From Corydoras sp. C115 (taxonomy: Eukaryota; Chordata; Actinopteri; Siluriformes; Callichthyidae), in contig JAFMOC010000072.1 in assembly GCA_019802505.1 (NCBI GenBank), positions 2,486,001-2,550,000 on the forward strand: a DNA stretch of 64,000 bases. The letters are read 5' to 3'. Below are positions 1 to 12,229 of this stretch, piece after piece. Position numbers and translations under genes: made by a program. The notes under the pieces are model-generated. The model did not search any database. It had not been told where the DNA came from and saw only the letters and a program-made list of their open reading frames with translations. The stretch's first letter is position 1; every line of letters starts with the position of its first letter.

Positions 1-856
1 AGACAGTGACCACCACTTGTGAAAGGTCAAACAGATGGCTTTATACTGGAGAGCGTAGGACAGTTGGCTGACTATTTTGAAGCCATATGAATAAAGGCAG
101 GAAGAAAACTCGTGGCACTGCAACCCCCCCCACCCTAACTTTTTGCTACTACCCTTCTTCACCTTAAGTGTTTTACCCACTCCATTGTCAGAGAATCTTG
201 TCTGTATGTATGAATCATGTCTGCATGTATGTACATGCATGGAGTCTGGACAAGTTATGAGGTTTGGGCTTTGGCCGTTGCAAAATTGGGTGTTGGTATT
301 GTACACTGTGTATTGGGTGTTGGTATTGTGGTTAAGGATGCCACCACTCAATCAACCACTCTGAAACAAGTCACAATGTACACAACAACAGTAAGTGTCA
401 AGAGGTAAACACCAGGTTATGATGAAGCAAAACTCTAAAACTCTAAAAGTATGTGCTTGTGAATGAAAGACAAATTGGTAAATTTACTGAAAGCCGGGAA
501 TCTGTCTTAAGTGCACACGTGTATGACATGTAACATACTAAAGCAACATGACAGCACACAGAATATAGAAAGGAATAAACAAAATAACCTTGGAAATTAA
601 AATACAGCCGGATAGTCTAAAAAGTGAAGAATAACAAACATTTTAAGAAACTAATGCGCTAGAAAAAAAAAAAAAGGGGGATATCTGTACATGTGAGATG
701 TGAAATTACTATGAATATATATAAAATGTACTATGTGTTACTATTTTTATTTATTTTAAATAAAAATAAATTATTATTCATATAATTAAAATAATTATTT
801 ATTTTAAATTACAAAAGGTAGTAAGTGTTATGTTGTATTATTATATATTGCTTAAA
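1..856. other. AT-rich non-genic stretch
   Basis: No conserved protein or splice-site pattern is visible on either strand. The two short overlapping open frames near 143-408 have no recognisable motif and look like chance. The stretch from about 700 to 850 is very AT-rich. I see nothing else to annotate. Confidence 0.5.
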
Positions 857-859
857 GTG

Positions 860-1097
860 CGGTGGGCACAGTGGTTAACGTGTTTTCTCCCACAGTCCAG
901 AAACATGGATTGAAGGTAAATTTAATGCTCTAAATTGCCCAATATAGTGTGTGTTTGTGTGTGTCTGTGTGAGTGTGTGACAGATTGGCGCCCTGTCCTG
1001 GGTGTATCTGCCCGGTGTGTGTTCTCCCACGGATAGGGTAACCCCCCGCGAGTAGAGGATTAGGTGAAAGATAATTAAAAGGTAATTAATGAATGAA
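860..1097 (+). mobile_element. V-SINE copy, decayed, internal deletion
   Basis: The head (cggtgggcacagtggttaacg) jumps straight to the 'cccacagtccagaaacatgg' segment, so the B-box and most of the conserved core are missing. The 3' part (gccctgtcctgggtgtatctg, then a decayed GATAA/GAATG tail) is recognisable. It is one of the oldest-looking copies here. Confidence 0.75.
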
Positions 1098-2500
1098 CGT
1101 TTAAAGTACAGAGTGTCTACTGTGGTTGCTGAGTGCTACAGCTCAGGGGAAAAAGCTGTTAGTGTGCCTGGTTGTGCTAGCTTTAATGCTCGCTTCTCTC
1201 GCCCACTGACCTTGCATCTACTGATAATATAAGTTAAGATAGTCAGTGAATCCAGTACTATAGTATCTAATCCTACAGTTTTATAGGTTAGAAAAAGAAC
1301 TTTATAGAGCATGTTAACACTCTGCCATAAACAGTCATACTGGAAAAGAAAAGGCCTTCCCAAACTGTTCTTACAAATCCTAAAGAATTCAATTGTCCAA
1401 AATGCATGGCCAAGATTTCATGCAATGTAAGATTTTGTGACTATATTTTGTGATTTGTTACAATGGGACTAAATAAAATATGTGAATTAAATGATTAATA
1501 TTTCAAACCAGAAAAGCTGTGCCAAAATAGTTTGTTTGTTTGTTATTTGGGCTGATAGGAGAGTCACGGGTTAAAAAAACAAATACTACTTTCCTAAACC
1601 TAGTTTAATAAATTTGAGCTAAATTATAAGGACTGCTGTTTATTCTAATCCAAAGATATCAAGATTGTATAATGCAAAATTAAAAAGTGCGTACCTGCAG
1701 TATTAGCTTTGCTTTCATGATGTTTTTACAGCGTGAACGAGAGAAAAGGCCACCTGAAACGACTAAACCTATAATGCTGCCCCCTGGTGGAGACAAGGGA
1801 TAAGATCAATTTTAACCTCAGTTTATACTTATTATATACTTATTTTACGATTATTTTAACATTTATCCATCCCAACAGCTAGTTTATTATTGTATACATG
1901 ATTCGTGATAAATAAATCAAATAATATGTAGAATTTTGACAATCTGCTGAACTCGCATTAAATATTTCTCATCTTTCAGTGGTATCTGAGTGCATTGTAC
2001 TTGAGTTGCACTTGTTCAAGTCTCCCTGTTTCATCGTTGTTTGTACACTTTTAACTTTTGAAATACTAATTTTCTTTTCAAACACTTTGACAACGTTTTT
2101 TTTTTTTTTTTTACAGTCGAGAATATGAGTTGGTTCTTTGAATTAATGCATTTGAAATTGAGAGTCGACTCCATTCTGCGTACTGAGTCAATATCGCACA
2201 ATGTTGCTAAACTGTCGCCAACTCAAGCATTAAATGATGTATTTTTTTGTCTCTTGTACTTCGTAAATAAAACATGCAAAAGTATTTTTTACTTCTTCCT
2301 AATGTTTCTTCCTATGAAGATGCGGACATCGGTCGTAGGCACGAGATCATTATGTAAACAAAACCTACATTATTAATGCTTTAATTGTCAAATCAAAGCA
2401 GGTGTTTTTAAACTTTTGTATATTTTAATGACTGTCGTTTACTGAATAAAATTAAGGAACTTATTTAAACGACTGCTTTAGAATCGAAATTAACTTCAGT
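1098..2500. other. Non-genic stretch with a block shared with 20.0-20.2 kb
   Basis: No gene seen. Positions about 1600-1775 resemble 20010-20190 in the same orientation; both contain 'tttttacagcgtgaa' followed by a purine-rich 'gagataaaaaggcca'-like run. This suggests the block upstream of the broken trub2 copy and the block upstream of entpd8-A share ancestry. A T-run lies at 2097-2112. Confidence 0.45.
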
Positions 2501-2959
2501 TCCAGCTCTAACCCCTAGAGGGCAGAAATAAACACCAGGCGAGCTGAACCCACAATGAGAAACACGCCTTACGTGTGAGAGCTCAGAAATGGGACAGAAA
2601 TATAAACATGTACATTTGTGCTTAATTCTGTCTTTCAGTCACTTTAAGACACTTTTATGACACTTTAGACAACTACTTAATAAGATTAATATCCTAAAGG
2701 TGCAGGCGTAATGGCGACACCGGCCCGTCGACTCCTCAGTAAATTAGATGGACTGTTTGCTGTTTATAAAGCTCATTGTGTTCACTGGAAACCCTTACTG
2801 AAAGGTTTGTTTTCATGAATTATACTCACAAACGTTAAAACACACGCAGAAAGTTTAAAAATATTTATATCTAAGTTTAAAAACCACTTAGTATGCAGTG
2901 CACAGTCTGGTTCAATTCCATTTGAAGTGATTGTTATTAGATTATATTACATATATTGG

Positions 2960-3170
2960 CATTTGGTCATTTTGGAGATGCCTTTATATCCAAAGTGACT
3001 TACAAATATCCCAACTTGGTTGGGGTCAGTGCAAAGGGTTGGTGCAGTCCCACCTGGAGCAGAATGGTTAAGAGCCTTGGTCAAGGACTTGCATTAGTAA
3101 CTTCAGTTGACCTGGGATTTGAACCCCCAACCTTCTGATTGATAGCCCAACACCCTAACCTCTGAGCGGC
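2960..3170 (-). mobile_element. Second tRNA-derived SINE family, copy 1
   Basis: Unrelated to the V-SINE. Read on the minus strand it has a tRNA-like head ending in 'gggttcaaatcccaggtc', then 'actgaagttac', and ends with the 'aagtcactttgga' type tail. It lies in intron 1 of the trub2 pseudogene. Other copies are at 37975-38172, 54158-54360 and 60800-60960. Confidence 0.7.
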
Positions 3171-3249
3171 ATGGTGTTTTTAGCCAGTTTTAGGAAAAAC
3201 AGTTTTGCCAATTTGAGTCCTCACTTAGTACACAATGAAAAGGTTAGGT

Positions 3250-3250
3250 C

Positions 3251-3303
<53 letters not shown>
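3250..3303. repeat. (TA)n microsatellite followed by a T-run
   Basis: About 28 bp of TA repeats pass directly into about 25 T residues. Confidence 0.95.
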
Positions 3304-3308
<5 letters not shown>

Positions 3309-4227
3309 AATAAGTAGCGTTGGTATGGGTATGGGAGAGGAAACCTTGGAGAGTCTTTACAGGTTGCATGTAACCAGGGCAAATCATGTGTGTTGCTAAA
3401 TACAACACTCTGTGATATCTTTTAATCTTCAAAAAAATTATATGCATTAACATTTTTGTGTTATTTTATTAATGGAGTGTGTTTATGGAACTAGGAGCAG
3501 GGTCATAACATCAATTTTGGCCAAAAGTCTTTATTCGCAATGAGCATTCCTATACATTTCAAGAGTCTGAGGAGTGATTAAGGCTTCTGCTGTCACTCCA
3601 CAACAAACTCATTCACAAGCTTTATAATTTAGGTGCATTTTTTTTCTTGAATATAATAAATCCAAGCTTTCTAGCTATACAATCAAAAAGATTTTGTAAT
3701 TGCACTATGTAGGCATTATGCAGGACTACACATTGGATGGGGAGGTTGGAACAGCCAACAAGGATTTTATTTATTTATTTTTTTCTCTTCCACTAAAAAC
3801 TGTACATTACACATGATAAACTAGAAATTTTGGCCATGATTCAGGGATCCAATCAGAGAGCTTAAATAGCATGAGTCACTATTTAAAATGATATTACTGG
3901 TTACTTTACAAAGGATGTTATGTTTCATAATCTAAAAAGTCGTCTCTCTTGCTCAGATACCTCAGGAGGCTTATAATCTGGCAGTAAGAGGGCTGTTGCA
4001 TCTGCTGAATAAAATGAGGTTAAGGATTCTGCCTCACTTCACTTTAGGTAGGATCTTTTTAACAGAAATAATCTTGACAAAGATTGCATGTGTCTATTTT
4101 CTGTTTTAGATTTTATTAGGCTGGAATTTGCCTTAGACTTTTTTGGGAAGTGTAAGCTTGTAAACATAATCATAAACTTGAGACATAAGTGCATTCAGCA
4201 ATCATTGATGTGTGGGATTGTGGGGGA

Positions 4228-4275
4228 TTTAAGTGACCTTAATAGAGGATTAAGCGGAAGATAATGAATGAATAT
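4228..4275 (+). mobile_element. V-SINE tail fragment
   Basis: Only 'agaggattaagcggaagat' and a GAATG tail remain. Confidence 0.55.
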
Positions 4276-4780
4276 ACATCTACACTGAACCCTGACCTGT
4301 TTAAACAACATTACAAAGAATTATGTGTCAAATGTTGGAAATGTGTCAATGTTGGACTGTACATCTCCGTCCCATTTGTAGCAAATTACTTAAAATGTTC
4401 GAAGATATTGTCTTAACAATTGTCAATCTGTGGCAGAGAGTTAATTATTAGCATTAGAGTGCCTATTGGATTATTCATGAAATCCATTAGAATTATTGTT
4501 AGGAGCAGCTCAAAATAATGTTTAATACTGTTTAATAAATCTTAGCTTAAAAAACAATTATAAGGTTTGTTTGCATTTAAAAGGCAAACTTCTTTTTCTG
4601 GTATGTTTTTGGAGGTCCAGTGTGTGAATGAGACACAGCGGTTCTTCCGAAAACTGGTACATGAAGTGGGTTTGGAACACCGCAATAATGCAGTCTGCAC
4701 CAAGGTTCGTTGCACACGTCGAAAATCTCTGCTGATCATAAATGAGTGTAATGTTTTTTAACATTGGTGATTTTATGTTA

Positions 4781-5145
4781 ATAGGCGGCACATAGTATGC
4801 ATAGTATAGTATGATTAATAAAATACATAAAACCACAGCTAACACTCCTGAAGTTATTACATAAAACATATTACGTGAAGGCGGCACGGTGGCTTAGTGG
4901 TTAGCACGTTCTCCTCATAGCGCTAGGGATTCCCGATTCGAATCCCCATCTGGGTGGAGTTTCCCTGTTCTCCCCGTGTCCGCGTCGGTTTCCTCCAGGT
5001 TCTCCAAAAAGCGATAGATTTTGACGCCCCGTCCTGGGTATAGCTGTCCAGCGCCCGAAACACTCTCCCCTGGATGGGCATGGAGAACCCCACCTCGACC
5101 CTAATATAGGATAAAGCGGAAGATAATGGATGGATGGAATGGATG
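4781..5145 (+). mobile_element. V-SINE insertion carrying 88 nt of foreign 5' sequence
   Basis: The whole insert is bounded by a 12-bp direct repeat, gattttatgtta (4769-4780 and 5146-5157). Inside it are 'ata', 8 nt of SINE head (ggcggcac, 4784-4791), 88 nt (4792-4879) matching entpd8-A intron 3 at 15821-15908 with two mismatches, and then a SINE starting again at 4880. The tail is of the GGATGG type. Confidence 0.88.
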
Positions 5146-6736
5146 GATTTTATGTTATTGATGATTTTATGGTTATTTGTTGATAAATTAATTAAATTTT
5201 TGTCTTAATCTATTCAAAATCTTCATAGTTGAATGCTTAGCCATAACAGTCCAACGTTTGGACGTTTTTGCAGACTGTTATCGATCTACAGCTATCGCAA
5301 CTAAGTAAATAGGTTCAAAATAATAGGTCAATCATGATGCCACTCTCCTGGAGCAATGCAACCAACACCATCCATTTATAAACTTGGCAAATTTAACCTG
5401 CCAAGTTTAAGATAATTTACTGTACTCCCCAAAGAGCAAGCCGAAGCAACAGTGGCAAGAAAAAAACTCCCTATTATGTTGTTTTTTAGGAATGAAACCT
5501 TGGCAGGGCCAAGGCTCAGTGGGGGACTGGCTGGGCAGCATCAATTGTATAGGACACCCATTTACAGAGTGTGTAGTGATCAGCTGTCCATTAAAAAAAA
5601 AACTAAATAGAAAACCTAAATAAATACAGTAAGGCCATCCTGCACTAGTCCAACAGAATTCCAGGTTCTGTCCAGTAATTGTCTGGCACTGTGCTCTGCC
5701 AGTGTGTAGCACTAACCTATTATTAAATATCCTACCCCTTATTATTTAAAATAGATGTTTGGATTAACACTCCATTTTTTTTTTTTTTTTTTTTTAAATG
5801 AACCCTTTTTTGCTGTTAGATTGCAAATTCTACTTTTTCATTTACAATTAGTCATTCAGCAGACACTAAATAAACCCAAGTGACTTAAAAATGAGAGTAA
5901 GCTTTAAAGATTAAAAGTAAGCTTAAACCTAACCTCCAAACATTATCTAGAAATTACTAAAGTGATTATTAAATGTATTCACTTTTCGAAATAGTCATGT
6001 TTCGTCCAACTTTTCACTGCATGATTATGCTGTACATAAACTTTATATTATGTAGATTATTAATCTCTATTGTACTGTCTTGACATTTCACAACTTGATA
6101 TGTTGTGACTGCTGTAGCCGTTTTAATGACCCAAGCATTTTGGTCTGGAAAAGGAACCACTTTTAGAACGGTTCCACCGGACCATCCAACCCAATCCCAA
6201 GTCCGTTGATTGTCCATGAGCAATTGTGTGCAGATCTCATTATTACAGTGAATGTGTTGATATTTTGCGCCACGCCAGAGAGCTCTGTCAGATTAAAGTC
6301 GGAGATTTGAACATCTGAATCTTCCCTGACTACACTGTCAAGATAACGATAAAAATAATTTTTAGATTTTTTTGCACTTCAGTTTAGATTAATACTAACA
6401 GATTAATACTAATGTTATTTTAATTCTTTTTTGCCTCTGTTTGTAAATAACTTGGGCCTGTGATTTGTGTTTTTATGTGATTTAATTCACACTGCTGTCG
6501 TCTTTGTTTTTGTGGTTTTATGGAGACTTTGGGTGTATATGTGTTTAGGGGTATTTTGGAGGGAGGATGTTCCACCTCAGCTTTCTGCCACCATTTACAT
6601 TCTTTTTCCGTTAAATGGTTAATTGCAATATTGATCCAAGCATTGCAGGGTCAGGCTAAGGTTTTTACACATTTAGAACGTATAAACTCTGATTTAGTAT
6701 TTTTACATGAGACCTTCTCACTGTAAGTTGTATGTA
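5146..6736. other. Non-genic stretch with decayed repeats
   Basis: No gene recognised. Positions 5210-5400 resemble the sequence just after the intact trub2 stop (about 45290-45400), so the trub2 duplication extends past the coding region. Positions 5440-5600 look like an old dispersed repeat. The stretch at 6011-6075 weakly resembles 54065-54120, downstream of hdhd3. A T-run lies at 5775-5795. Confidence 0.45.
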
Positions 6737-6803
6737 TCTGCCCAGCGCCTGTAACGTTCCCCCCCCAGTACAGGATAAAGCGGAAGATAATGGATGGATG
6801 AAA
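6737..6803 (+). mobile_element. V-SINE 3' fragment
   Basis: Begins at 'tgtatctgcccagcgcctg' and ends with the 'gataatggatggatg' tail. Confidence 0.75.
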
Positions 6804-7650
6804 GATCTTGTATTACATAATACAAAATATAAGTATAATGATTTATTGTTGCTGTCATATTTGATATTTTACCTCTAGGTTAAAAACCAAGAGCTTTTTT
6901 TCCATTAAATTTGAACTGCTTTAAAGGATTTAAAAAAAAAAAAATAAAAAAAAAAAACATTTCAGGCATTGATTAGATGTACAAAAATTTTCTTACCTGA
7001 AAGCAGAAACATCGTATCCCAAAACATATCCTTCTAAAATTTTAAACCTTTAACATATTGGTTTACAGTTTAATTTTTTTTTACAATAACGAACTAAAAT
7101 ATGAAACGGATGTAATCTTTGTTCCAACACTGACTTCATAAAATCTCAAGCATCCGCATTTAGCAAAATCTGCGATGCCAAATCCATCAAACACACGGTG
7201 CGCAGGATTTCTGCGTTTAACTCAATTATGTAGGACAGTGTGAGTGAGTGAGTGAGTGAGTGAAAGATATTTGGGGTATCACTGGGACATAAAAGTAGGC
7301 ACTACTTCTAATGCTTTCTATACATGGCAATATTATTTTTTGTGTTTTTTGTTAAATTGTCTACTTTTTATTGTATATTATGATTATTTAGTGTTGTTTA
7401 TTGTTGATAGCTATTTAAAATGTCATTGCCAGATCTTAGACCATGTTCAATTAATATTACATTCGTAAGTATGCACGTTCTGTAAGTATGTTCATCAGTG
7501 GCGGGCTGTCAGGGCCTTCAAAGACTTCTCCGAATGCCTAAAAATATTTGAATCACAGACTAGGGAAAATTATGTTTTGTCCATGAATACTAATTACATA
7601 ATTCCTAGGACTCCAGGATGAGTTTTGCTCCCAGTAGCAGTAAATAAGTC
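6804..7650. other. AT-rich stretch, no gene seen
   Basis: Contains A-rich runs (6930-6958) and a GTGA/GAGT short repeat at about 7240-7263. No coding signal was found. Confidence 0.5.
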
Positions 7651-7654
7651 AGGA

Positions 7655-8100
7655 TCAGGGGTGTCAAATTAAATTGCACCGGGGGCCAAAACTCTTAAGC
7701 ACACTTTAGGTCGCAGGCCGAACAGGATAAACATTTACTGAACAAACTAAAAGAATATGTGTTCTGAACATGAATAGGAATATTACAGACAGTAATATTA
7801 TTTCACAATAAATAAATATAAAACTTTATATCATTTAAAATACTTTGCTCGCTATAAAAATATATCTTGTTAAAATTATAAAAAATTACAACTACGGGCA
7901 TGCTGCAAAAAAACATAAAAATTTTTTTAAAGAAAATTATGTTTTTCCACAAAAGTAAAAATAACAAATCAAAACATTGTTTTCATTTGCTCATGGGCCG
8001 TTTCAGAAAAAGAAACTTAAACCTTAAATATCTATAATAAGAAGGCAAATCTTAAAGCAAGAGCGCCTCTCAAAGGACTAACAAGAGTAATGCATGCCAC
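7655..8100 (+). mobile_element. hAT-like terminus, element remnant
   Basis: Starts with 'caggggtgtcaaatt' followed by 'gcaccgggggccaaaa', a hAT-type end. The first 90 bp match, in reverse orientation, the sequence at 41825-41930, so two members of one non-autonomous family are present. No opposite end or transposase was found, so the right limit is a guess. Confidence 0.6.
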
Positions 8101-8159
8101 TCGGCTATAGAACTATAAAATTATTTGTTATTACTATTATTTATTCTCTTCATTTATTA

Positions 8160-8700
8160 GTACTTTATTAGTAGAATCTGGCCAAGCGGAAGCATGTATA
8201 AATTAAATAAGAGTGGACCGAAAATAAAACCCTGGGGTACACCACAGGTCACTGGCACATTCTTGGAAATAATACTATTTCTATGTAGTATTTATTGCCT
8301 TTTTGGTGTGAGGTGACCCACTTTAGGACTGTTCCTGAAAGTCCAAACCAGTCTGCCAGTCTATATCTAGGAATTTTATGGTCAATGGTGTCAAAAGTAG
8401 CACTTAATCAAGAAGTAACAAAAGAGATACCTTTCCAGCCTCCGTATTAAGACGAATGTCATTATTGACCTTAATTAGAGCTGCTTTTGTGGCTGTGGTT
8501 GACTCGGAACCCAGATTGGAATTTGTCCAGGCTGCTGTTTATGGACAAGAAGCTAGAAATTTGCTTAAAAACTATTTTGTCAAATACTTTACTGATGAAT
8601 AGTAGATTGGAATTTGGTCTGTAGTCAATCTGGAATGGTTCTAATTTTTTTCATTTTTAAAAGAGGCTTTACTGCTGCAGTTTTCAGTGAGCTTTAAAAA
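8160..8700. repeat. Decayed dispersed repeat of uncertain class
   Basis: The text around 'cctggggtacaccacaggtc' and 'gtcaatggtgtcaaaagtag' has the feel of a dispersed fish repeat, possibly non-LTR derived. No open frame survives. The class is not determined. Confidence 0.35.
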
Positions 8701-9386
8701 AAAACAATGTGTCAGATGTTTACAATCTGGACAATTTTTGTTTAGTTATAGATATTTTATTTATTTGTTTATATATTTAATCATTGTAAAAATTAGCACA
8801 ATTAGATTTAACATTATTCAATTTGCCATTATTATTCATATACAATATTTTACAGTTTTGGATGATTACAAAGCAGCTTTACAAAAGTCTAAAATATCAA
8901 CATATAAGATAAAAAAGCACATGTAATTTATCATTACAGTAAACTAAAAGGGTAAATTCAGTAGTTAGCATGCATTAAAACATGCACAAGTACTTTTCAT
9001 TTTGAAAATAAGTAAGAAATTTACTTTTGGGTTCTCATAAAACAGTGTTACTGTTTTATGTTACTGTTACTGTTTAACACAATATATGCCAGTTAAAAAA
9101 CAAGACCTTGCCATCTTTCCTGGGGAAAACATGGAGGGAGTAATAATTTAGTGATTTGCAAAAAAAGCTAATCAGGCTTTGTCACCACCACAGGAGTATA
9201 ACATTTCTTTTTTGAAGCGCAGTGCTGCATCTGGGCAGAATGTATCAGAATCAATGAAGACTTTGGCATGGTATGCAAAAAGAAGAAAAACAATAAGCAT
9301 TACATTCCCATTTGGTCATAAGCAACTTGCTAACTTTTTGTGCTTCACCACCACAGGAGTCTGGTTGCTGTTAAAAACAAACTTGC

Positions 9387-9388
<2 letters not shown>

Positions 9389-9438
<50 letters not shown>
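9389..9438. repeat. (CA)n microsatellite
   Basis: About 50 bp of uninterrupted CA dinucleotides. The open frames across it on both strands are artefacts of the repeat. Confidence 0.97.
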
Positions 9439-9441
<3 letters not shown>

Positions 9442-10084
9442 TGAAGAATTACACATTTTACAAACACATTTAAGATCTTTACATCTATATCTACATTTAA
9501 TTTTTTTCGCAACTTTATTGCTTTGTTGTTAATCATGCAATGGAATAGGTTTGCAGTAATAAGCAGTTTATGTTCTGTTTTACATTTTACATGTACCCCT
9601 AGGATTAATTATTAAACTTCGTTTAATAATATACGAATAATTCGTTTAATAATACATAATACAAAAAATACATCGTTTTTATTAACCAAGTTTTTCTGAG
9701 CCTTTATGTTTCCAAAGTAAATAATAAACAGTAAAGTACATGAAAGGATAACACAAGTGACAATCACTGTGTCACTAAAGACATATTCTCTGAGTGCGTA
9801 TTGGATTTAATAGTTAGAAATGTATATTGAGTGTCCACTTGCATTTGGATCATATGTTTCTGGTTTAAATGCCAACAAACATGAACATTTCTGCACTGGC
9901 TTATACATATATTATAGTTTCGTGTGTTAAATAGTTCCAAGACAAAGTGTAAATAAGCCTGTAAGCTTAATAATAATACTATTGAATTAAGTATTTACCA
10001 AGTTTAAGTTGTGATCTAAACATCGAAACTTCAAATGAACAAATCAGTCATGTTAAGTGTGTAAGTGTGTGAATGAAACAAGTA

Positions 10085-10432
10085 GTGTGGTGGCTTAGTG
10101 GTTAGCACGTTCGCCTCTCAGCACTAGGGATTCCCGGTTCGAATCCCCATCTGGGTGGAGTTTCCATGTTCTCCACTTGTCCGCGTGGGTTTCCTCCGGG
10201 TTCTCCGGTTTCCTCCCACAGTCCAAAAACATGAATCAAGTCAATTGAGTTCTCCAAATTGCCCCATATAGTGTGTTTATGTGTGTGAGTGAGTGTGTGT
10301 GCCCAGCAATAGATTGGCACCCTGTCTTGGGTGTATCTGGCCCAGTGCCCGAAACGTTCTCCCCTGGATGGGCATGGGGAACCACCCCGCGACCCTAATA
10401 GAGGATAAAGCGGAAGATAATGGATGGATGGA
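10085..10432 (+). mobile_element. V-SINE, near full length, GGATGG-tail subfamily
   Basis: Head, B-box (ggttcgaatccc), conserved core and tail are present. It has 'gttctccaaattgcccc', 'cccgaaacg' and 'gcggaagataatggatgg', the linked characters of one of two subfamilies seen in the window. Confidence 0.93.
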
Positions 10433-11254
10433 TATCATATAGTCTGTCAATGACTTGCAACCTGAGTATACTTTTCTAGGAGGAATCTCCTAAAATTACT
10501 TCTGGGGGGCTGACAAAATAAACCCCAATACAAACTAATTCTGTTGTATTTTGTTTACACCATATATATACCATGTATATAGTTCACACCATATATTAAT
10601 ACAATAAATAATGAATGTAGGAACAGCTCATAACCTTATCTTTAAAGCATGACCAGCTATTGGTCCTGCATTTTGCACAGAATGGTTTAAAACAATTTGG
10701 AGTTTGTGCATAGTGTGGCAAGAACTTACCTCCCACTTTAAACTGTTGTCATTACAGACTCACACAAAAACCACCAAGAACTTACCATTTTATTATTAAA
10801 ATCTTTAACAATTCTACTTATTTCATAGGTTTTTATTCCAAACTCGGTTGTATTTAACTAATTTAACAACTAGATTTTACACTTATAACCAGCAAACAAC
10901 ATCAGAATTCAAACAAATTTTATTGAGTGACAAATTTATTTCATTTGCAGCAATTAAATGTTTACACACTGACACTGAACAGTAGACCTGTAACAGATAG
11001 TATACACAAAAGCTACACCTTTGTACTATAATATAAAAACCACCAACATATGTCAAATTTTAGACATAAATAAACTATGTTATGTAAAAATAAAGACATG
11101 ACAGAGTAGCAAAGCCACATCAAATCAAATCCTAAATGGAAACTAATTTGGTCAAAACTACCAATAAATATACAAAAATATTTTTTATAAATTTTAAAAT
11201 CTAGATGAGATCATTAACAATATAACACCAGGTTTACTTGGAGCAAACAATTAG

Positions 11255-11335
11255 CTGTATATAAGATTTATATACAGCTATATAAGATTTATATACAGCT
11301 ATATAAGATTTATATACAGTTATATAAGATAAGTA
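11255..11335. repeat. About 24-bp tandem repeat, four units, palindromic
   Basis: The unit 'agctatataagatttatata' plus c is repeated about four times just 3' of entpd8-A. The matching place downstream of entpd8-B (about 26470-26490) has only one short version, so the expansion arose after the gene duplication. Confidence 0.85.
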
Positions 11336-12205
11336 TTTCTGACAAAGTTAGATTTAACTTAATCTAGGAACCAATAATGCAAATTCAGAATGAATATTAA
11401 AATTTTATGAGCAATGTGTCAATTTTAGGTTGCATGATAAAGCCTTTTTTTAGTAATGTTGAATGATTGGGTTTGATTCCACCATAGTCTAATTTATGTA
11501 TTCAATTTGTGCTTGGAAACCAAATGCATACAATATAAAAAAGACTTAAGCTTATAAATAGTACAAGCACAATGAAGAAAACTTCTGCAGTCCACTGACT
11601 TGGTTGAAATCCAGTTATCACTGAAGGAAGTTCAGCGGGAAGCATATTGGTCTGACTCAGCATGTAGCCCAAACTCCAGCCAATGTCAGTGTCTGCCACC
11701 TAAAATTAAAACAGCACCACCATCATCAATCTAAATTCAACAACTGGATTTAATTTGGCTAGTTATTTTTTAATGTTTAACTGTTTTGCCATTTGGAGCA
11801 TGTATGTATGCAACTGTCTCGAACAAGTTCACCTTGCAATGTCACAGGCAGGATGCTAATCTTAATTTGCAAAATTCTGTATGCCTGAATATTGATGCAA
11901 TAACTGACACTTCTGTCAAATCACATATGAATTATTGCTACTTGGTATGTCTTATTACAGACAATAAAAAAACACTCAAGAGAATGAACCAAATAAAATA
12001 CTGCAATTGGGATGTTTTAGCACAAATTTTGGAATTAGCAATTATACTGTGTGACTCACCTTTTTAACAACACGGATTTTATCCCATGATTTATCATCAA
12101 ATTTAAACCCCTTTAGAAGAACTGCCATGATGTAATGAGCTGAAGCACAGTAATCCCTTAGGTACTTCTCAACTTTCACTTCATTAATATATGTTGACAG
12201 AACCT

Positions 12206-12229
12206 AAAAAAAAAAAAAAAAAAAAAAAA
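12206..12229. repeat. A-run in entpd8-A intron
   Basis: About 24 A residues next to the exon 8 acceptor. On the sense strand it is a T-run that serves as the polypyrimidine tract. Confidence 0.8.

Larger units (their letters stand above)
2711..4760 (+). pseudogene. trub2: Unprocessed trub2 pseudogene (introns retained)
   Basis: This is a DNA-level duplicate of the intact trub2 at 39.6-45.2 kb. Exon 1 (2711-2804) keeps the same start codon but lacks eight codons in frame. Counterparts of exons 2 and 3 are absent, so the exon with the catalytic GHRLD aspartate is gone. Exon 4 remains near 3321-3378 with its donor changed from GT to GC. Exon 5 is at about 3724-3767 and exon 6 at about 3803-3874, ending in an in-frame TAA. 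Exon 7 is at about 3958-4046. Exon 8 (about 4613-4760) has lost roughly 200 bp, joining the 'cacacgt' region directly to the region just before the stop. Intron sequence next to several exons also matches, so this is not a retrocopy. It cannot encode a working pseudouridine synthase. Confidence 0.93.

Noticed and set aside
143..408. Two overlapping open frames
   Set aside because: No motif or splice context; length within chance for this composition.
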